Shown here: positions 33,857 to 43,252 of the stretch, piece after piece
Layout: each line of letters begins with the position of its first letter
Position numbering within the stretch: position 1 is the first letter of the stretch
Source of the DNA: Sphingomonas sp. Leaf9
GTDB taxonomy: Bacteria; Pseudomonadota; Alphaproteobacteria; Sphingomonadales; Sphingomonadaceae
Length of the DNA: 64,000 bases
Direction of reading: 5' to 3'
Assembly: GCF_001421355.1 (NCBI RefSeq)
Contig: NZ_LMKC01000002.1
Span: 245,720 to 309,719, forward strand
Program-made: the position numbers and the translations under genes
Notes under the pieces: model-generated
The model's database searches: none
Told to the model about the DNA's origin: nothing
Seen by the model: the letters and a program-made list of their open reading frames with translations, nothing else

Positions 33857-35334
33857 CCGACACGCTGCTCCACGCCGAACCGGTGCGCCTGCCCTATGGC
33901 TATGCGCGCAAGGGTGGCGTGCTGATCCGGCTGGGCAAGGGCGGCATGGAGTGCGTCCACCGCGCCGACGCGACGCTGGACGCAATGCTGGAGGTGCAGC
34001 GGGTAGCACCCGGCGTGCCCTTCGTCGCGCTGGAGGACGCGGCGTTCGATGCGGCGTTGCAGGCGAGCTATGGCGGCAGCGCGTCGACCGCGGCCGATAT
34101 CGAGCTGGCCGAAACCGACCTTGCGGCGCTGGCCGACAGTGCGGCGGCGGTCGACGACCTGCTCGACGCGCGCGATGATTCGCCGGTCATCCGGCTCATC
34201 AACGCGCTGTTGCTGGAGGCGATCAAGGAGGGCGCGTCGGACGTCCATGTCGAGACGCAGGAAAAGCGCCTCGTCGTCCGCTTCCGCATCGACGGGGTCT
34301 TACGCGATATCGTCGAGCCGCCGCGCGCGCTCGCCCCGCTGCTGGTCAGCCGGATCAAGGTGATGGCGAAGCTCGACATTGCCGAGCGTCGCACACCGCA
34401 GGACGGCCGCGTGACGCTGCGCATCGGCGGGCACGATGTCGATGCCCGCGTGTCGACCATGCCGACCCAGCATGGCGAGCGGGTGGTGCTGCGGTTGCTG
34501 GAGCGTGGCGGCATGATGCTCGACCTTGCCGGTCTTGGCATGTCGGAGCGGGACGAGGCGGTGTTCGCCCGGTTGCTGGAGCGGCCGCACGGGCTGTTGC
34601 TGGTCACCGGGCCAACCGGATCGGGCAAGACGACAACGCTCTACACCGCGCTGACCCGGCTGAACGATCGTCGCCGCAACGTGATGACGGTCGAGGACCC
34701 GATCGAGTACGAGCTGGCCGGCATCGCCCAGACGCAGGTCAATCCGCGTACTGACATGACCTTCGCGCGCGGGCTGCGCGCGATCCTGCGACAGGACCCC
34801 GACGTCATCATGGTCGGTGAAATTCGCGATCAGGAAACGGCGCAGACCGCCGTTCGGTCGTCGATGACCGGCCATTTCGTGCTGTCGACGCTGCACACCA
34901 ATACCGCGATCGGATCGGTCACGCGGCTGATCGACATGGGGGTCGAACGCTATCTGCTGGCGCCGATGCTGGTCGGGCTGGTCGCGCAGCGGCTGGTGCG
35001 GCGGCTGTGCGTGCAGTGCCGGTGGCAGGATCGGTCGACCGAGGCGGACAGCGTGCTGCTGGGCGGCGCGATCAAGCCGGGCAAGAAATTGTGGCGCAAG
35101 GGCGGGTGCGAGGCGTGCCACCACGAAGGCTATCGCGGGCGCGCCGGGCTGTACGAGGTCGTCGCGGTCGACGACCGGTTGCAGGCGATGATCCACAACG
35201 GCGTCGCCGAGGCGGAATTGGAGCGAGCGGCGCGGGTGAGCAATCCGGCGTTGCTGGACGACGGCGTGGCGAAGGTTAAGACCGGGGTCACGACGGTCGA
35301 GGAGGTCGCGCGGGTCGTGCGGGACGAGGGGTGA
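33853..35334 (+). CDS. gspE: Type II secretion ATPase
   Basis: The 493-residue protein is the motor of the system. Walker A GPTGSGKT is at 253-260, the Asp box VEDPIEYE follows near 280, Walker B QDPDVIMVGEIRD is near 314-326 and the His box FVLSTLHTN is near 342-350. Cys386, Cys389, Cys419 and Cys422 form the zinc site of GspE. It hydrolyses ATP in the cytosol to drive pseudopilus assembly. The next gene, gspF, is separated by a 267-base gap with a palindromic repeat rather than the usual overlap. Confidence 0.93.
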   Translation: MTDTLLHAEPVRLPYGYARKGGVLIRLGKGGMECVHRADATLDAMLEVQRVAPGVPFVALEDAAFDAALQASYGGSASTAADIELAETDLAALADSAAAVDDLLDARDDSPVIRLINALLLEAIKEGASDVHVETQEKRLVVRFRIDGVLRDIVEPPRALAPLLVSRIKVMAKLDIAERRTPQDGRVTLRIGGHDVDARVSTMPTQHGERVVLRLLERGGMMLDLAGLGMSERDEAVFARLLERPHGLLLVTGPTGSGKTTTLYTALTRLNDRRRNVMTVEDPIEYELAGIAQTQVNPRTDMTFARGLRAILRQDPDVIMVGEIRDQETAQTAVRSSMTGHFVLSTLHTNTAIGSVTRLIDMGVERYLLAPMLVGLVAQRLVRRLCVQCRWQDRSTEADSVLLGGAIKPGKKLWRKGGCEACHHEGYRGRAGLYEVVAVDDRLQAMIHNGVAEAELERAARVSNPALLDDGVAKVKTGVTTVEEVARVVRDEG

Positions 35335-35601
35335 TTTTGGTCCACCCCTCAACCCAAAATATCCGTTCGGTTCGAGTAGCGATCGAGCTTGTCGAGATGA
35401 AGCAGGTGAACATGCCCCCGGCATGTTCAGGATTGTCCGGGGTGACAATCCGACCTGCTTCATCGTATCGAGAACGGGGTTCCGCAGGGGTGACCTATGA
35501 CGGTTCCGCTTGTCGGCAGGCGTTCTCGACGGACGCTTCTCGACAAGCTCGAAGCTGCTCGAACCGAACGGGTTCTGTTTGGGGTTGGGTAGGGAAGTAG
35601 A
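35335..35601. other. Repeat-filled gap between gspE and gspF
   Basis: No gene is seen. The gap is almost all palindromic sequence (35363-35571). It is the only long break in the rightward T2SS operon, so it may lower or end transcription into gspF. Confidence 0.7.
35363..35571. repeat. Nested palindrome with a three-way-junction core
   Basis: The outer ends belong to the same family as 7316-7435 (GATCGAGCTTGTCGAG ... GCTCGAACCGAACGG). Inside lies a 69-base core (35396-35464): stem GATGAAGCAGGT/ACCTGCTTCATC, a 9-bp hairpin GAACATGCC/GGCATGTTC and a 7-bp hairpin GATTGTC/GACAATC. It looks like one palindromic element inserted in another. Confidence 0.88.
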
Positions 35602-36828
35602 ATGACCGCCTACACCTACCGCGCCGCCAGCCGCACCGGCGCGACCGTCAAGGGCGTGATCGAAGCGTCCAGCCCCGCCGCCGCCCGCGCGGCGCTTCGC
35701 GAACGTGGCGAATTGCCGCTGTCGGTCGAGGAGGCCGCCGAAAAAGGCCCTAAGCTCGGCAGCATCCAGCTCCCCCGTCTCTTCCGGCGCGGGGTGTCGG
35801 CCAAGGCGCTGGCGACGATGACGCGCCAGATCGCAACGCTGGTCGGGTCGGACATTTCGATCGAGGAATCGCTGCGCATCGTCGCCGGACAGGCCGACAA
35901 TGCGGCGGTCAATGCGCTGCTGCTCGACGTGCGCGCCGCGATCCTTGATGGGCGCAGTTTCGCGCAGGGGCTGGCGCGCCATCCCAAGGCGTTCCCGGAG
36001 TTCTATCGCGCGTCGGTGGCGGCGGGGGAACAGTCGGGGCGGTTGCCCGACGTGCTGAACCACCTCGCCAATTTCGTCGAGACGCGGCAGGCCAATGGAC
36101 AGAAGATGCAGCTGGCGCTGCTGTATCCGGCGCTGCTGGCGACCGTCAGCTTCGGCATGATGGTGCTGCTGATGGTCTATGTCGTGCCCGATATCGTGCG
36201 CGTGTTCGTGTCGCGCGGGGCGGAACTGCCGTTCCTGACGCGCGCGCTGATCGCCTTGTCGGCGTTTATCCAGAGCTATGGGCTGTATGTCGCCGTCGGG
36301 GCACTGGTGCTGTTCCTGGTCGGTGCGCGCTGGCTGAAGGTGCCGGGCAACCGGCTGCGGGTCGACCGGCGGCTGGCGACGCGCGCGCCGTTCCGCCGGT
36401 TCAGCCGCCAGCATAACGCCGCGCGCTTCGCCGGCAGCCTCGCGACGCTGGTCGGCAGCGCGGTGCCGCTGGTCGAGGCGCTGCACGCCGCCGCCGCCGT
36501 CACGCCCAACCGCTTCGTCCGCGACAAGGCGCTGACCGTCGCGGCGCGGGTGCGCGAGGGGCTGTCCTTGCGCGCGGCGATGGCAGAGGCGGAGATTTTC
36601 CCGTCGATGCTGGTCGCGATCGTCGCCTCGGGCGAGACGTCGGGGCGGCTGGCCCCCGCGCTCGACCGTGCGTCGGGCGAGCTGGAGCGGGAACTGGATG
36701 CGCTGGTCGCGACGCTGGTCGCGCTGGTCGAACCGATGGTGCTGCTGCTGATGGGCGGGCTGGTGCTGATGATGGTGCTGGCGATCCTGTTGCCGATCAT
36801 CAACCTGAATAACCTGGTTTCGATCTAG
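35602..36828 (+). CDS. gspF: Type II secretion inner-membrane platform protein F
   Basis: The 408-residue protein has the two repeated GspF halves: MTRQIATLVGSDISIEESLR with FYRASVAAGEQSGRLPDVLN, then FAGSLATLVGSAVPLVEALH with MLVAIVASGETSGRLAPALD. Membrane segments lie near residues 172-195, 220-245 and 375-398. GspF is the rotor-like platform at the base of the pseudopilus. It closes the rightward operon after the palindromic gap. Confidence 0.93.
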   Translation: MTAYTYRAASRTGATVKGVIEASSPAAARAALRERGELPLSVEEAAEKGPKLGSIQLPRLFRRGVSAKALATMTRQIATLVGSDISIEESLRIVAGQADNAAVNALLLDVRAAILDGRSFAQGLARHPKAFPEFYRASVAAGEQSGRLPDVLNHLANFVETRQANGQKMQLALLYPALLATVSFGMMVLLMVYVVPDIVRVFVSRGAELPFLTRALIALSAFIQSYGLYVAVGALVLFLVGARWLKVPGNRLRVDRRLATRAPFRRFSRQHNAARFAGSLATLVGSAVPLVEALHAAAAVTPNRFVRDKALTVAARVREGLSLRAAMAEAEIFPSMLVAIVASGETSGRLAPALDRASGELERELDALVATLVALVEPMVLLLMGGLVLMMVLAILLPIINLNNLVSI

Positions 36829-36842
36829 GGGGCACGTCCCTC

Positions 36843-36952
36843 CCGTTCGTGCTGAGTAGGGATTGAGCTTGTCGAAAGCCCGTATCGAAGCATCCGCGGC
36901 GGTCCTTCGATACGCCGCTTCGACAGGCTTAGCGGCTACTCAGGACGAACGG
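36843..36952. repeat. Palindromic repeat, CCGTTCGTSCTGAG family
   Basis: A second copy of the element at 2705-2815, starting CCGTTCGTGCTGAG and ending CTCAGGACGAACGG. It lies between gspF and the glutaminase gene and fills most of that gap. Confidence 0.8.
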
Positions 36953-36995
36953 CTTGGGCTAGTACCGCAACGATTAGCTTGTCCGAGGAACACCC

Positions 36996-37913
36996 ATGAC
37001 CGACCTCGCCCGCATCGTCGCCGAGGTGACGGAGGAGATCACCGCCAACGCCGTCGAGATCGAGGCGGCGGCGGATGCGGGGCTGGATTATCCGCCCGAC
37101 TGGTTCGGCATGGCGGTGGCGACCGCCGATGGACAACTCCACCATGGCGGCTATTCGCACATCCGCTTTCCGATCCAGAGCATCGCCAAGGTCTTTGCAT
37201 TGGAACTGGCGCTGGAGGCGTGCGGCGACCAAGTGTTCAAGCGGGTCGGGCGCGAACCGTCGGGCGATCCGTTCAATTCGATCGTCGACCTCGAACGCAA
37301 CAAGGGTGTGCCGCGCAACCCGTTCATCAACGCCGGTGCGCTGGTGGTGTGCGACATCCTGGTCGAGCACAAGGGCGACGATGCGTCGGCGCGGGCGGTG
37401 GTGGAGTTTGTACGCGAGCAGGCCGGGCTGGAGCAGGTCATCCTGAACGACGATGTGCTCGACAGCGGGCGCAAGGGCGGGAACCTGAACCGCGCGATGA
37501 TGAGCTTTGCCAAGCATCACGGCAATCTGCACAGCGATATCGACGAGGTGATGGAAGCCTATGTCCATCAATGCGCGATCGAGCTGAGCGCGCAATCGCT
37601 GGCGAAGGCCGGGCTGTTCCTGACCCGCACCGCACGGACGGGCGATCGCGAGGGCGACGCGCGGGCGCAGCGGACGCGGCGGTTGCTGTCGTTGATGACG
37701 ACCAGCGGGCAATATGACGGGTCGGGCGACTTCGCGTACCGGGTGGGCTTGCCGGCCAAGAGCGGGGTGGGGGGCGGCATCCTGGCGATCGTGCCGCAGG
37801 TCGCATCGATCGCGGTGTGGTCGAACAATCTCGACCGGCATGGAAATTCTATTCTGGGGGTCCGGGCGCTGGAATTGCTGGCGGACAAGGCGGATTGGTC
37901 GGTGTTCGGGTAG
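36996..37913 (+). CDS. glsA: Glutaminase
   Basis: The 305-residue protein is a serine-type glutaminase that turns glutamine into glutamate and ammonia in the cytosol. The catalytic SxxK site reads QSIAK (Ser62, Lys65); most family members have QSISK, so the Ala in between is a minor change. Other family blocks are FNSIVDLERNKGVPRNPFIN, GALVVCDILVEH, YVHQCAIELSAQSLAKAGLF and AKSGVGGGILAIVP. The ATG at 36996 follows CGAGGAACA. It is flanked by palindromic repeats on both sides and has no clear operon partner. Confidence 0.93.
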   Translation: MTDLARIVAEVTEEITANAVEIEAAADAGLDYPPDWFGMAVATADGQLHHGGYSHIRFPIQSIAKVFALELALEACGDQVFKRVGREPSGDPFNSIVDLERNKGVPRNPFINAGALVVCDILVEHKGDDASARAVVEFVREQAGLEQVILNDDVLDSGRKGGNLNRAMMSFAKHHGNLHSDIDEVMEAYVHQCAIELSAQSLAKAGLFLTRTARTGDREGDARAQRTRRLLSLMTTSGQYDGSGDFAYRVGLPAKSGVGGGILAIVPQVASIAVWSNNLDRHGNSILGVRALELLADKADWSVFG

Positions 37914-37943
37914 GGACTGTCAGCCCCTCTATCACTCTCCTAC

Positions 37944-38064
37944 CCGTTTGCTTCGAGTGGATGTTCGAGCTTGTCGAGAACAGTAATCGAGAAGGGGTTG
38001 CCACAAACTAAGGCGTTCTCGACGGACGCTTCTCGACATGCTCGAAGCTGCTCGAACCGAACGG
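37944..38064. repeat. Palindromic repeat, GCTTCGAGT/GCTCGAACC family
   Basis: A close copy of 7316-7435: it starts CCGTTTGCTTCGAG and ends GCTCGAACCGAACGG, with TTGTCGAGAA and TTCTCGACATG inner arms. It lies between the convergent glutaminase and M20-peptidase genes. Confidence 0.8.
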
Positions 38065-38096
38065 AGTGGGTGGGGCCGAACGGGCCGGGCGGGGTG

Positions 38097-39425
38097 TCAG
38101 CTCCCCGACGCCGGCCCCAGCAAATCGAGCACGGCCGCCGTCATCGCGATCGTCCCTGTCACGATCGACGGCTCCGGCGCGACCTTGAACAGCGGCGAAT
38201 GGTGCGACGGGATCGCCGGGCCGCCATTTTTCGCTGCGACGATATCCGCCATCGGCGTGCCGCCGACCGCGAAATAATAGCCTTTTACCTTGCTATCGGG
38301 CTGGACGAGGTAGGCGAAGTCCTCCGCGCCCATGCCGGTCTGTTCGAACGGTACGACATTCTTCGGCCCCAGCGTCGTCGCCATCACCGCGTTCAGGCGG
38401 CGGGCGAGGGGGGCGTCGTTGATCGTGGTCGGCGTGCCCTCGATCACCTTGGCGGTCGGCATCTTGTCGGCGGGCATCCCGTTCAGCGTGCCGATGCCGG
38501 TCGTCACACGCTGAATGCCGTCGAGCAGCTGCTTGCGCGTCGCTTCGTCATTGGCGCGGACGGTAACCTGCAACTTGGCCATGTCGCTGATGATGTTGTG
38601 CTTGAGACCGGCATGGAACGATCCGACGGTGATGACGCCGGGGTCGAGCGGCTGGCGTTCGCGGCTGATGAGGCCCTGTAGCGCGATCACCAGCTGCGAC
38701 GCCATGTACACCGGGTCCTTGCCCGCATGCGGGCTGGCGCCATGCGCGCCGATGCCGGGGACGTCGATGTCGACCGAGTCCGACGACGAATACTGGATGC
38801 CCTCCGACGCTGACACCATGCCGGCGGGCAGGCCGGCGGCGACGTGGAAGGCGAGCGCGTAATCGGGCTTGGGGAAGCGGGTGTAGAGCCCGTCGGCGAT
38901 CATCGCCTTCGCTCCGCCGACGCGTTCCTCGGCCGGCTGGACGATGAAGACGATCGTGCCCTTCCACCGGTCCTTCAGCGCCGCCAGCCGGCGGGCGGTA
39001 CCGACCATCGCGGTGATGTGGGTGTCGTGGCCGCAGGCGTGCATCACCGGCGCTTCGACGCCATCGACGCCGACCTGGCGCACCTTGCTGGCATTGGGCA
39101 GGCCCGACTTTTCCTCGACCGGCAGGCCGTCCATGTCGGCGCGGACCAGCACGGTCGGACCCGCGCCGTTCTTCAGCACGCCGACGACTCCCGTCCCGCC
39201 GACGCCGGTGGTGACCTGCATGCCGGGCACCTTGCGCAGTTCGGTCGCCATGCGTTCGGCGGTCTTCACCTCCTTGAACGACAATTCGGGGTTGCGGTGG
39301 AACCAGTCCCACATCTGGCCCAGCGACGCGCCGTAATCGGCGCGGACGGCGGGCGCCCAGTCGGGTTCGGCCATGGCCGGCGTCGCGGCCAGCAGGCAGG
39401 CGGCGGTGGCGATCAGTATGCGCAT
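38097..39425 (-). CDS. Exported M20-family amidohydrolase
   Basis: The 442-residue protein has a signal peptide ([16 protein letters not shown]) and the M20D pattern: [55 protein letters not shown] and the C-terminal metal ligand in SHHSPLF. The Cys and His of HACGHDTH and the Glu pair of AEE mark its two-metal site. Relatives remove acyl groups from amino acids or auxin conjugates. As it is exported, it works in the periplasm or outside. The substrate cannot be told from sequence. It is divergent from uvrB with a 94-base gap. Confidence 0.87.
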   Translation of the reverse strand: MRILIATAACLLAATPAMAEPDWAPAVRADYGASLGQMWDWFHRNPELSFKEVKTAERMATELRKVPGMQVTTGVGGTGVVGVLKNGAGPTVLVRADMDGLPVEEKSGLPNASKVRQVGVDGVEAPVMHACGHDTHITAMVGTARRLAALKDRWKGTIVFIVQPAEERVGGAKAMIADGLYTRFPKPDYALAFHVAAGLPAGMVSASEGIQYSSSDSVDIDVPGIGAHGASPHAGKDPVYMASQLVIALQGLISRERQPLDPGVITVGSFHAGLKHNIISDMAKLQVTVRANDEATRKQLLDGIQRVTTGIGTLNGMPADKMPTAKVIEGTPTTINDAPLARRLNAVMATTLGPKNVVPFEQTGMGAEDFAYLVQPDSKVKGYYFAVGGTPMADIVAAKNGGPAIPSHHSPLFKVAPEPSIVTGTIAMTAAVLDLLGPASGS

Positions 39426-39519
39426 CGAATGTCCCCTTTGGCCCCCAAGCTATCGGCTTTCGCAGAAGTGTCGAGGGTCGATGTTGCCGTCCCGTTCCGC
39501 ATCACCCATATTCGCACGC

Positions 39520-41724
39520 ATGGCGATCATGATCCGCACCGACCTGTCCGAACCTGAAACCGGACAGACCTTCGTACCCCACCGCCCGGCGCGCCCGGCG
39601 AAGGTGGATGCGGGCAAACGCTTCGTCATCAAGTCCGATTACGAACCCGCCGGCGACCAGCCGACCGCGATCCGCGAACTGGTCGCGGCGGCCAGGGCGG
39701 GGGAAAAGGATCAGGTGCTGCTGGGCGTCACCGGCTCGGGCAAGACGTTCACCATGGCCAAGACCATCGAGGAATTGCAGCGCCCCGCGCTGATCCTCGC
39801 GCCCAACAAGATCCTCGCCGCGCAGTTGTACGGCGAAATGAAGTCGTTCTTTCCCGACAATGCCGTCGAATATTTCGTCAGCTATTATGATTATTACCAG
39901 CCCGAGGCCTATGTGCCGCGGTCGGACACCTATATCGAGAAGGAAAGCTCGACCAACGAGGCGATCGACCGGATGCGGCATTCGGCCACCCGGTCGCTGC
40001 TGGAGCGCGATGACGTCATCATCGTCGCATCGGTGTCGTGCCTGTACGGTATCGGGTCGGTCGAAACCTATTCGGCGATGATTTTCGATCTCAAGAAAGG
40101 CGATGTCGTCGACCAGCGCGAGATCGTGCGCAAGCTGGTCGCGTTGCAGTACAAGCGCAACGACATGGCGTTTCAGCGCGGCAATTTCCGGGTGCGCGGC
40201 GACAGCCTCGAGCTGTTCCCGTCGCACTATGAGGACAGCGCGTGGCGCATCACCTTTTTCGGTGACGATATCGAGGAGATTACTGAGTTCGATCCGCTGA
40301 CGGGCAAGAAGATCGCGAACCTCAATTCGATCCGCGTCTATGCGAACTCGCACTATGTGACGCCGGGGCCGACGCTGAAACAGGCGGGCGAGGCGATCAA
40401 GCACGAGCTGGCCGAGCGGCTGAAGGAACTGGTGATGGAGGGCAAGCTGCTGGAGGCGCAGCGGCTGGAACAGCGCACCAATTTCGATCTCGAGATGATC
40501 GCCGCCACTGGCTCGTGCGCGGGGATCGAGAATTACAGCCGCTTCCTGACCGGGCGCCTGCCCGGCGAACCGCCGCCCACGCTGTTCGAATATCTGCCCG
40601 AAAACGCGTTGCTGTTCGTCGATGAAAGCCACCAGACGATCGGCCAGATCAACGGCATGTCGCGTGGTGACCATCGCCGCAAGATCACGCTGGCCGAGTA
40701 CGGTTTCCGTCTGCCTTCGGCGATCGACAACCGGCCGCTGCGCTTCAACGAATGGGACGCGATGCGCCCGCAGACGGTGTGCGTGTCGGCGACGCCCGGA
40801 TCGTGGGAGATGGAGCAGACCGGCGGCGTGTTCAGCGAACAGGTCATTCGTCCGACCGGGCTGATCGACCCGCCGATCACGATCCGGCCGGTCGAGGAAC
40901 AGGTCGACGACCTGATCCACGAGGCGAAGGAGACGGCAAAGAACGGCTATCGCACGCTGGTCACCACGCTGACCAAGCGCATGGCCGAGGATTTGACCGA
41001 GTTCATGCACGAAGCCGGCCTCAAGGTCCGCTACATGCACTCGGACGTCGAGACACTGGAGCGCATCGAGCTGATTCGCGACCTGCGCATGGGCGTCTAT
41101 GATGTGCTGGTCGGCATCAACCTGCTGCGCGAAGGGTTGGACATTCCCGAATGTGGGCTGGTCGCGATCCTCGATGCCGACAAGGAAGGGTTCCTGCGCA
41201 GCGAAACCTCGCTGATCCAGACGATCGGCCGCGCGGCGCGCAACGTCGACGGGCGGGTGATCCTCTATGCCGACCGCATGACCGGCAGCATGGAGCGCGC
41301 GATCGCCGAAACCGACCGTCGCCGCGAGAAGCAGCGCGAATATAACGAAGCGCACGGCATCACGCCGACGACGATCAAGCGCCAGATCGGCGACATCATC
41401 GCCGACGTCGCGTCGCGCGATCAGGTGACCGTCGAGATCGACGAGGACGGCCCGCGCCACATGGTCGGCCACAACCTGCGGTCGTATATCGAAAGCCTCG
41501 AAAAGCAGATGCGCGAGGCGGCGGCGAACTTGGAGTTCGAGACCGCCGGGCGGCTGCGCGACGAAATCCGGAGCCTCGAAAACGAGGAGCTGGGCCTGCC
41601 GGCGAGCGAGCACAAGGCGCCGATCATGGGCCGCTCGAACGAGGGCAAGCCCGGCACGCGCAAGACGCGCTATGGCAAGCAGAAGGCGATGCGGATGGCC
41701 GGCGGCGGGGCGCGGGGGCGGTAG
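39520..41724 (+). CDS. uvrB: Excinuclease ABC subunit B
   Basis: The 734-residue protein is UvrB, the damage-verifying helicase of nucleotide excision repair. Walker A GVTGSGKT is at 69-76, the beta-hairpin region follows in [20 protein letters not shown], then the helicase motifs including DESHQTIGQ and [16 protein letters not shown], and the C-terminal UVR motif [20 protein letters not shown]. It is longer than the 673-residue E. coli protein at both ends. ATG 39520 is used, giving [19 protein letters not shown] 39481 is possible. SOS control is likely but no LexA box is claimed. Confidence 0.94.
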   Translation: MAIMIRTDLSEPETGQTFVPHRPARPAKVDAGKRFVIKSDYEPAGDQPTAIRELVAAARAGEKDQVLLGVTGSGKTFTMAKTIEELQRPALILAPNKILAAQLYGEMKSFFPDNAVEYFVSYYDYYQPEAYVPRSDTYIEKESSTNEAIDRMRHSATRSLLERDDVIIVASVSCLYGIGSVETYSAMIFDLKKGDVVDQREIVRKLVALQYKRNDMAFQRGNFRVRGDSLELFPSHYEDSAWRITFFGDDIEEITEFDPLTGKKIANLNSIRVYANSHYVTPGPTLKQAGEAIKHELAERLKELVMEGKLLEAQRLEQRTNFDLEMIAATGSCAGIENYSRFLTGRLPGEPPPTLFEYLPENALLFVDESHQTIGQINGMSRGDHRRKITLAEYGFRLPSAIDNRPLRFNEWDAMRPQTVCVSATPGSWEMEQTGGVFSEQVIRPTGLIDPPITIRPVEEQVDDLIHEAKETAKNGYRTLVTTLTKRMAEDLTEFMHEAGLKVRYMHSDVETLERIELIRDLRMGVYDVLVGINLLREGLDIPECGLVAILDADKEGFLRSETSLIQTIGRAARNVDGRVILYADRMTGSMERAIAETDRRREKQREYNEAHGITPTTIKRQIGDIIADVASRDQVTVEIDEDGPRHMVGHNLRSYIESLEKQMREAAANLEFETAGRLRDEIRSLENEELGLPASEHKAPIMGRSNEGKPGTRKTRYGKQKAMRMAGGGARGR

Positions 41725-41831
41725 GCAGGCCGACCTCCCGCCTTCGCCGGAATGACGAAGGGGACGATCAGAGCGTTGGACGGGCCCGATCCTCGGTTGA
41801 GGCTGCCGTCCGCATCGCCCATAAGGGCGGC

Positions 41832-42356
41832 ATGCGTATCCTGTTCCCCCTCGCCACCGTCATCCTGCTGGCCGGGTGTGTACCACCCGGTGCGCCGCCC
41901 GCGACCGAAGAGGTGCCGGCTCCCGCGCAACGTCCGGTGCCGACCCGCCCGAATCCCGTGGCACCGGTCGCCGATTGGCGCGACCTGCCGCGTACGCCGG
42001 GCGACTGGCAATACCGTGGGGTCGGCGGCGGATCGGCGGCGACCTATGGCGTGCGCGGTGCCGCGCCGCTGGCAACGCTGACCTGCGACCGTGCCGCCGG
42101 GCAGGTGACGATGTTGTTTGCCAGTGCGCGCCCGAGCGCGGGCAGCGTCACGGTGCGCACCACCAGCACGCAGCGGACGCTGACCCTCCAGCCGATGGCG
42201 GGTGGGGTCGGCGTGGCGCTGCCCGCCAGCGACCGGCTGCTCGATGCGATCGGGTTCAGCCGCGGGCGGTTCGTGGTCGAAGGGGCCCCGGTCGGCCGGC
42301 TGGTGCTGCCCGCCTGGGCCGAGGTCCTGCGTGTGACCGAGGATTGCCGCCGCTGA
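41832..42356 (+). CDS. Lipoprotein of unknown function
   Basis: The 174-residue product has a lipobox VILLAGC with Cys16, so it is a lipoprotein. A proline-rich linker (PPGAPPATEEVPAPAQRPVP) leads to a beta-rich domain with DLPRTPGDWQYRGVGGGSAA and a final DRLLDAIGFSRGRFVVEG. The downstream lipoprotein has a similar pattern (SWSGKRDAALYT, FLDALMRADVIGV), so the two are probably paralogues. Their stop and start overlap (TGATG), so they are translated together. No named domain is recognised. Confidence 0.68.
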   Translation: MRILFPLATVILLAGCVPPGAPPATEEVPAPAQRPVPTRPNPVAPVADWRDLPRTPGDWQYRGVGGGSAATYGVRGAAPLATLTCDRAAGQVTMLFASARPSAGSVTVRTTSTQRTLTLQPMAGGVGVALPASDRLLDAIGFSRGRFVVEGAPVGRLVLPAWAEVLRVTEDCRR

Positions 42357-42877
42357 TGCGGGGGCGGGCGCTGGTCCTGCTGCTGGCGCTGGCGGGGTGT
42401 TCGAGCGAACCGCCGCCACCCGCGCCGGCGCCGGGCGTCACGCCGACTCCGTCGCCCACGCCTGTGCCCTCCCCGCGTCTGCGAAAGCCCGGCCAGTTGC
42501 CGACGCCCGAGCTCGATGGCGCGATGCCGCTCACGGGGAGTTGGTCGGGGAAACGCGACGCCGCGCTTTACACCGCCGACGGGCGAATCGCCTTTGCCCT
42601 TCGGTGCGACCGTCCCGCCCGCCACATCCTGTTGTCGCGCGGGGTTGCGGAGGGCGCATCGATCGCGCTGTTCACCGACGATGCCGCCGCGACCTTTCCG
42701 GCGCAGGTGGTCGACGGCGCGTTGGAAACGCCGGTGTCGACCGGACAGACCTTCCTCGACGCCCTTATGCGTGCGGACGTGATCGGTGTGGCTACCGGAA
42801 AGGGGCCGGTGCTGCGCATTCCGGGTGATCCGGCGATCGGCCGGGTCGTGCGCGGCTGTCGTCCGGCGGGCCGCTGA
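42356..42877 (+). CDS. Second lipoprotein of the pair
   Basis: The 173-residue product has a lipobox LALAGC near residue 15, then a proline-rich linker and a beta-rich domain with GSWSGKRDAALYTADGRIAF, HILLSRGVAEGASIALFTDD and TGQTFLDALMRADVIGVATG. Both proteins of the pair share the pattern of a short C-terminal Cys (EDCRR and RGCRPAGR). The ATG at 42356 overlaps the previous stop. Function unknown. Confidence 0.66.
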   Translation: MRGRALVLLLALAGCSSEPPPPAPAPGVTPTPSPTPVPSPRLRKPGQLPTPELDGAMPLTGSWSGKRDAALYTADGRIAFALRCDRPARHILLSRGVAEGASIALFTDDAAATFPAQVVDGALETPVSTGQTFLDALMRADVIGVATGKGPVLRIPGDPAIGRVVRGCRPAGR

Positions 42878-42922
42878 CTCGGGCGGGGCCGGGCCGCGGA
42901 GTATGGCCGGAACCGTACGCAT

Positions 42923-42935
42923 TACAAGTCTTGTA
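42923..42935. promoter_or_regulatory. Perfect inverted repeat TACAAG-T-CTTGTA
   Basis: TACAAGTCTTGTA lies 81 bases before the 18-codon ORF at 43016. It is a 6+1+6 perfect palindrome and may be an operator for a small transcript here. No regulator is proposed. Confidence 0.4.
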
Positions 42936-43015
42936 CGTGGCCGTCGGATGGCCCACCTTCTGCGTGCGCACCGGTCGGTGCGTAACGGCTTTAACTAGCG
43001 AAAGGAGGTGATCCG

Positions 43016-43072
43016 ATGTCTCATGGTTCAGCAGTGGGTTCGGTTCAGTTCGTTCGGGAGACGCGCCGCTAA
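43016..43072 (+). CDS. 18-residue ORF with a perfect Shine-Dalgarno sequence
   Basis: GAAAGGAGGTGATCC (42999-43013 area) precedes an ATG at 43016 by two bases and is complementary over 15 bases to the 3' end of 16S rRNA. The ORF encodes MSHGSAVGSVQFVRETRR and ends at TAA 43072. The Arg-rich end and the exceptional ribosome site recall leader peptides, but nothing on this strand follows closely. A hairpin GGGGG-TATTCT-CCCCC lies 20 bases downstream. It could be a small protein, a leader of a regulatory RNA or a decoy. The strength of the site makes chance unlikely. Confidence 0.5.
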   Translation: MSHGSAVGSVQFVRETRR

Positions 43073-43252
43073 CGCAGGTCGGTCGCGTGCGGGGGGTATT
43101 CTCCCCCAGTCAACGCCGTGACCCCATGCAAGCGGCTCGCATGGTCTCCCGGGCTGGAACTTCCGGCCGCTGACCATGCTTGAGGTCGTCAGGCGTCGAG
43201 AGACCCTGGCGGCCTCTTTCATATTCGGGGCATGCCGTCTTGGCGGCCGCGC
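43073..43252. other. Gap after the 18-residue ORF
   Basis: A hairpin at 43091-43107 is followed by a second short frame (43126-43173, MQAARMVSRAGTSGR) and then the end of the formate/nitrite gene on the other strand. No further gene is supported. Confidence 0.4.

Noticed and set aside
42999..43013. Fragment of a 16S rRNA gene on the minus strand
   Set aside because: The match to the 16S 3' end stops after 15 bases; the flanking bases do not continue as rRNA. A Shine-Dalgarno reading is simpler.
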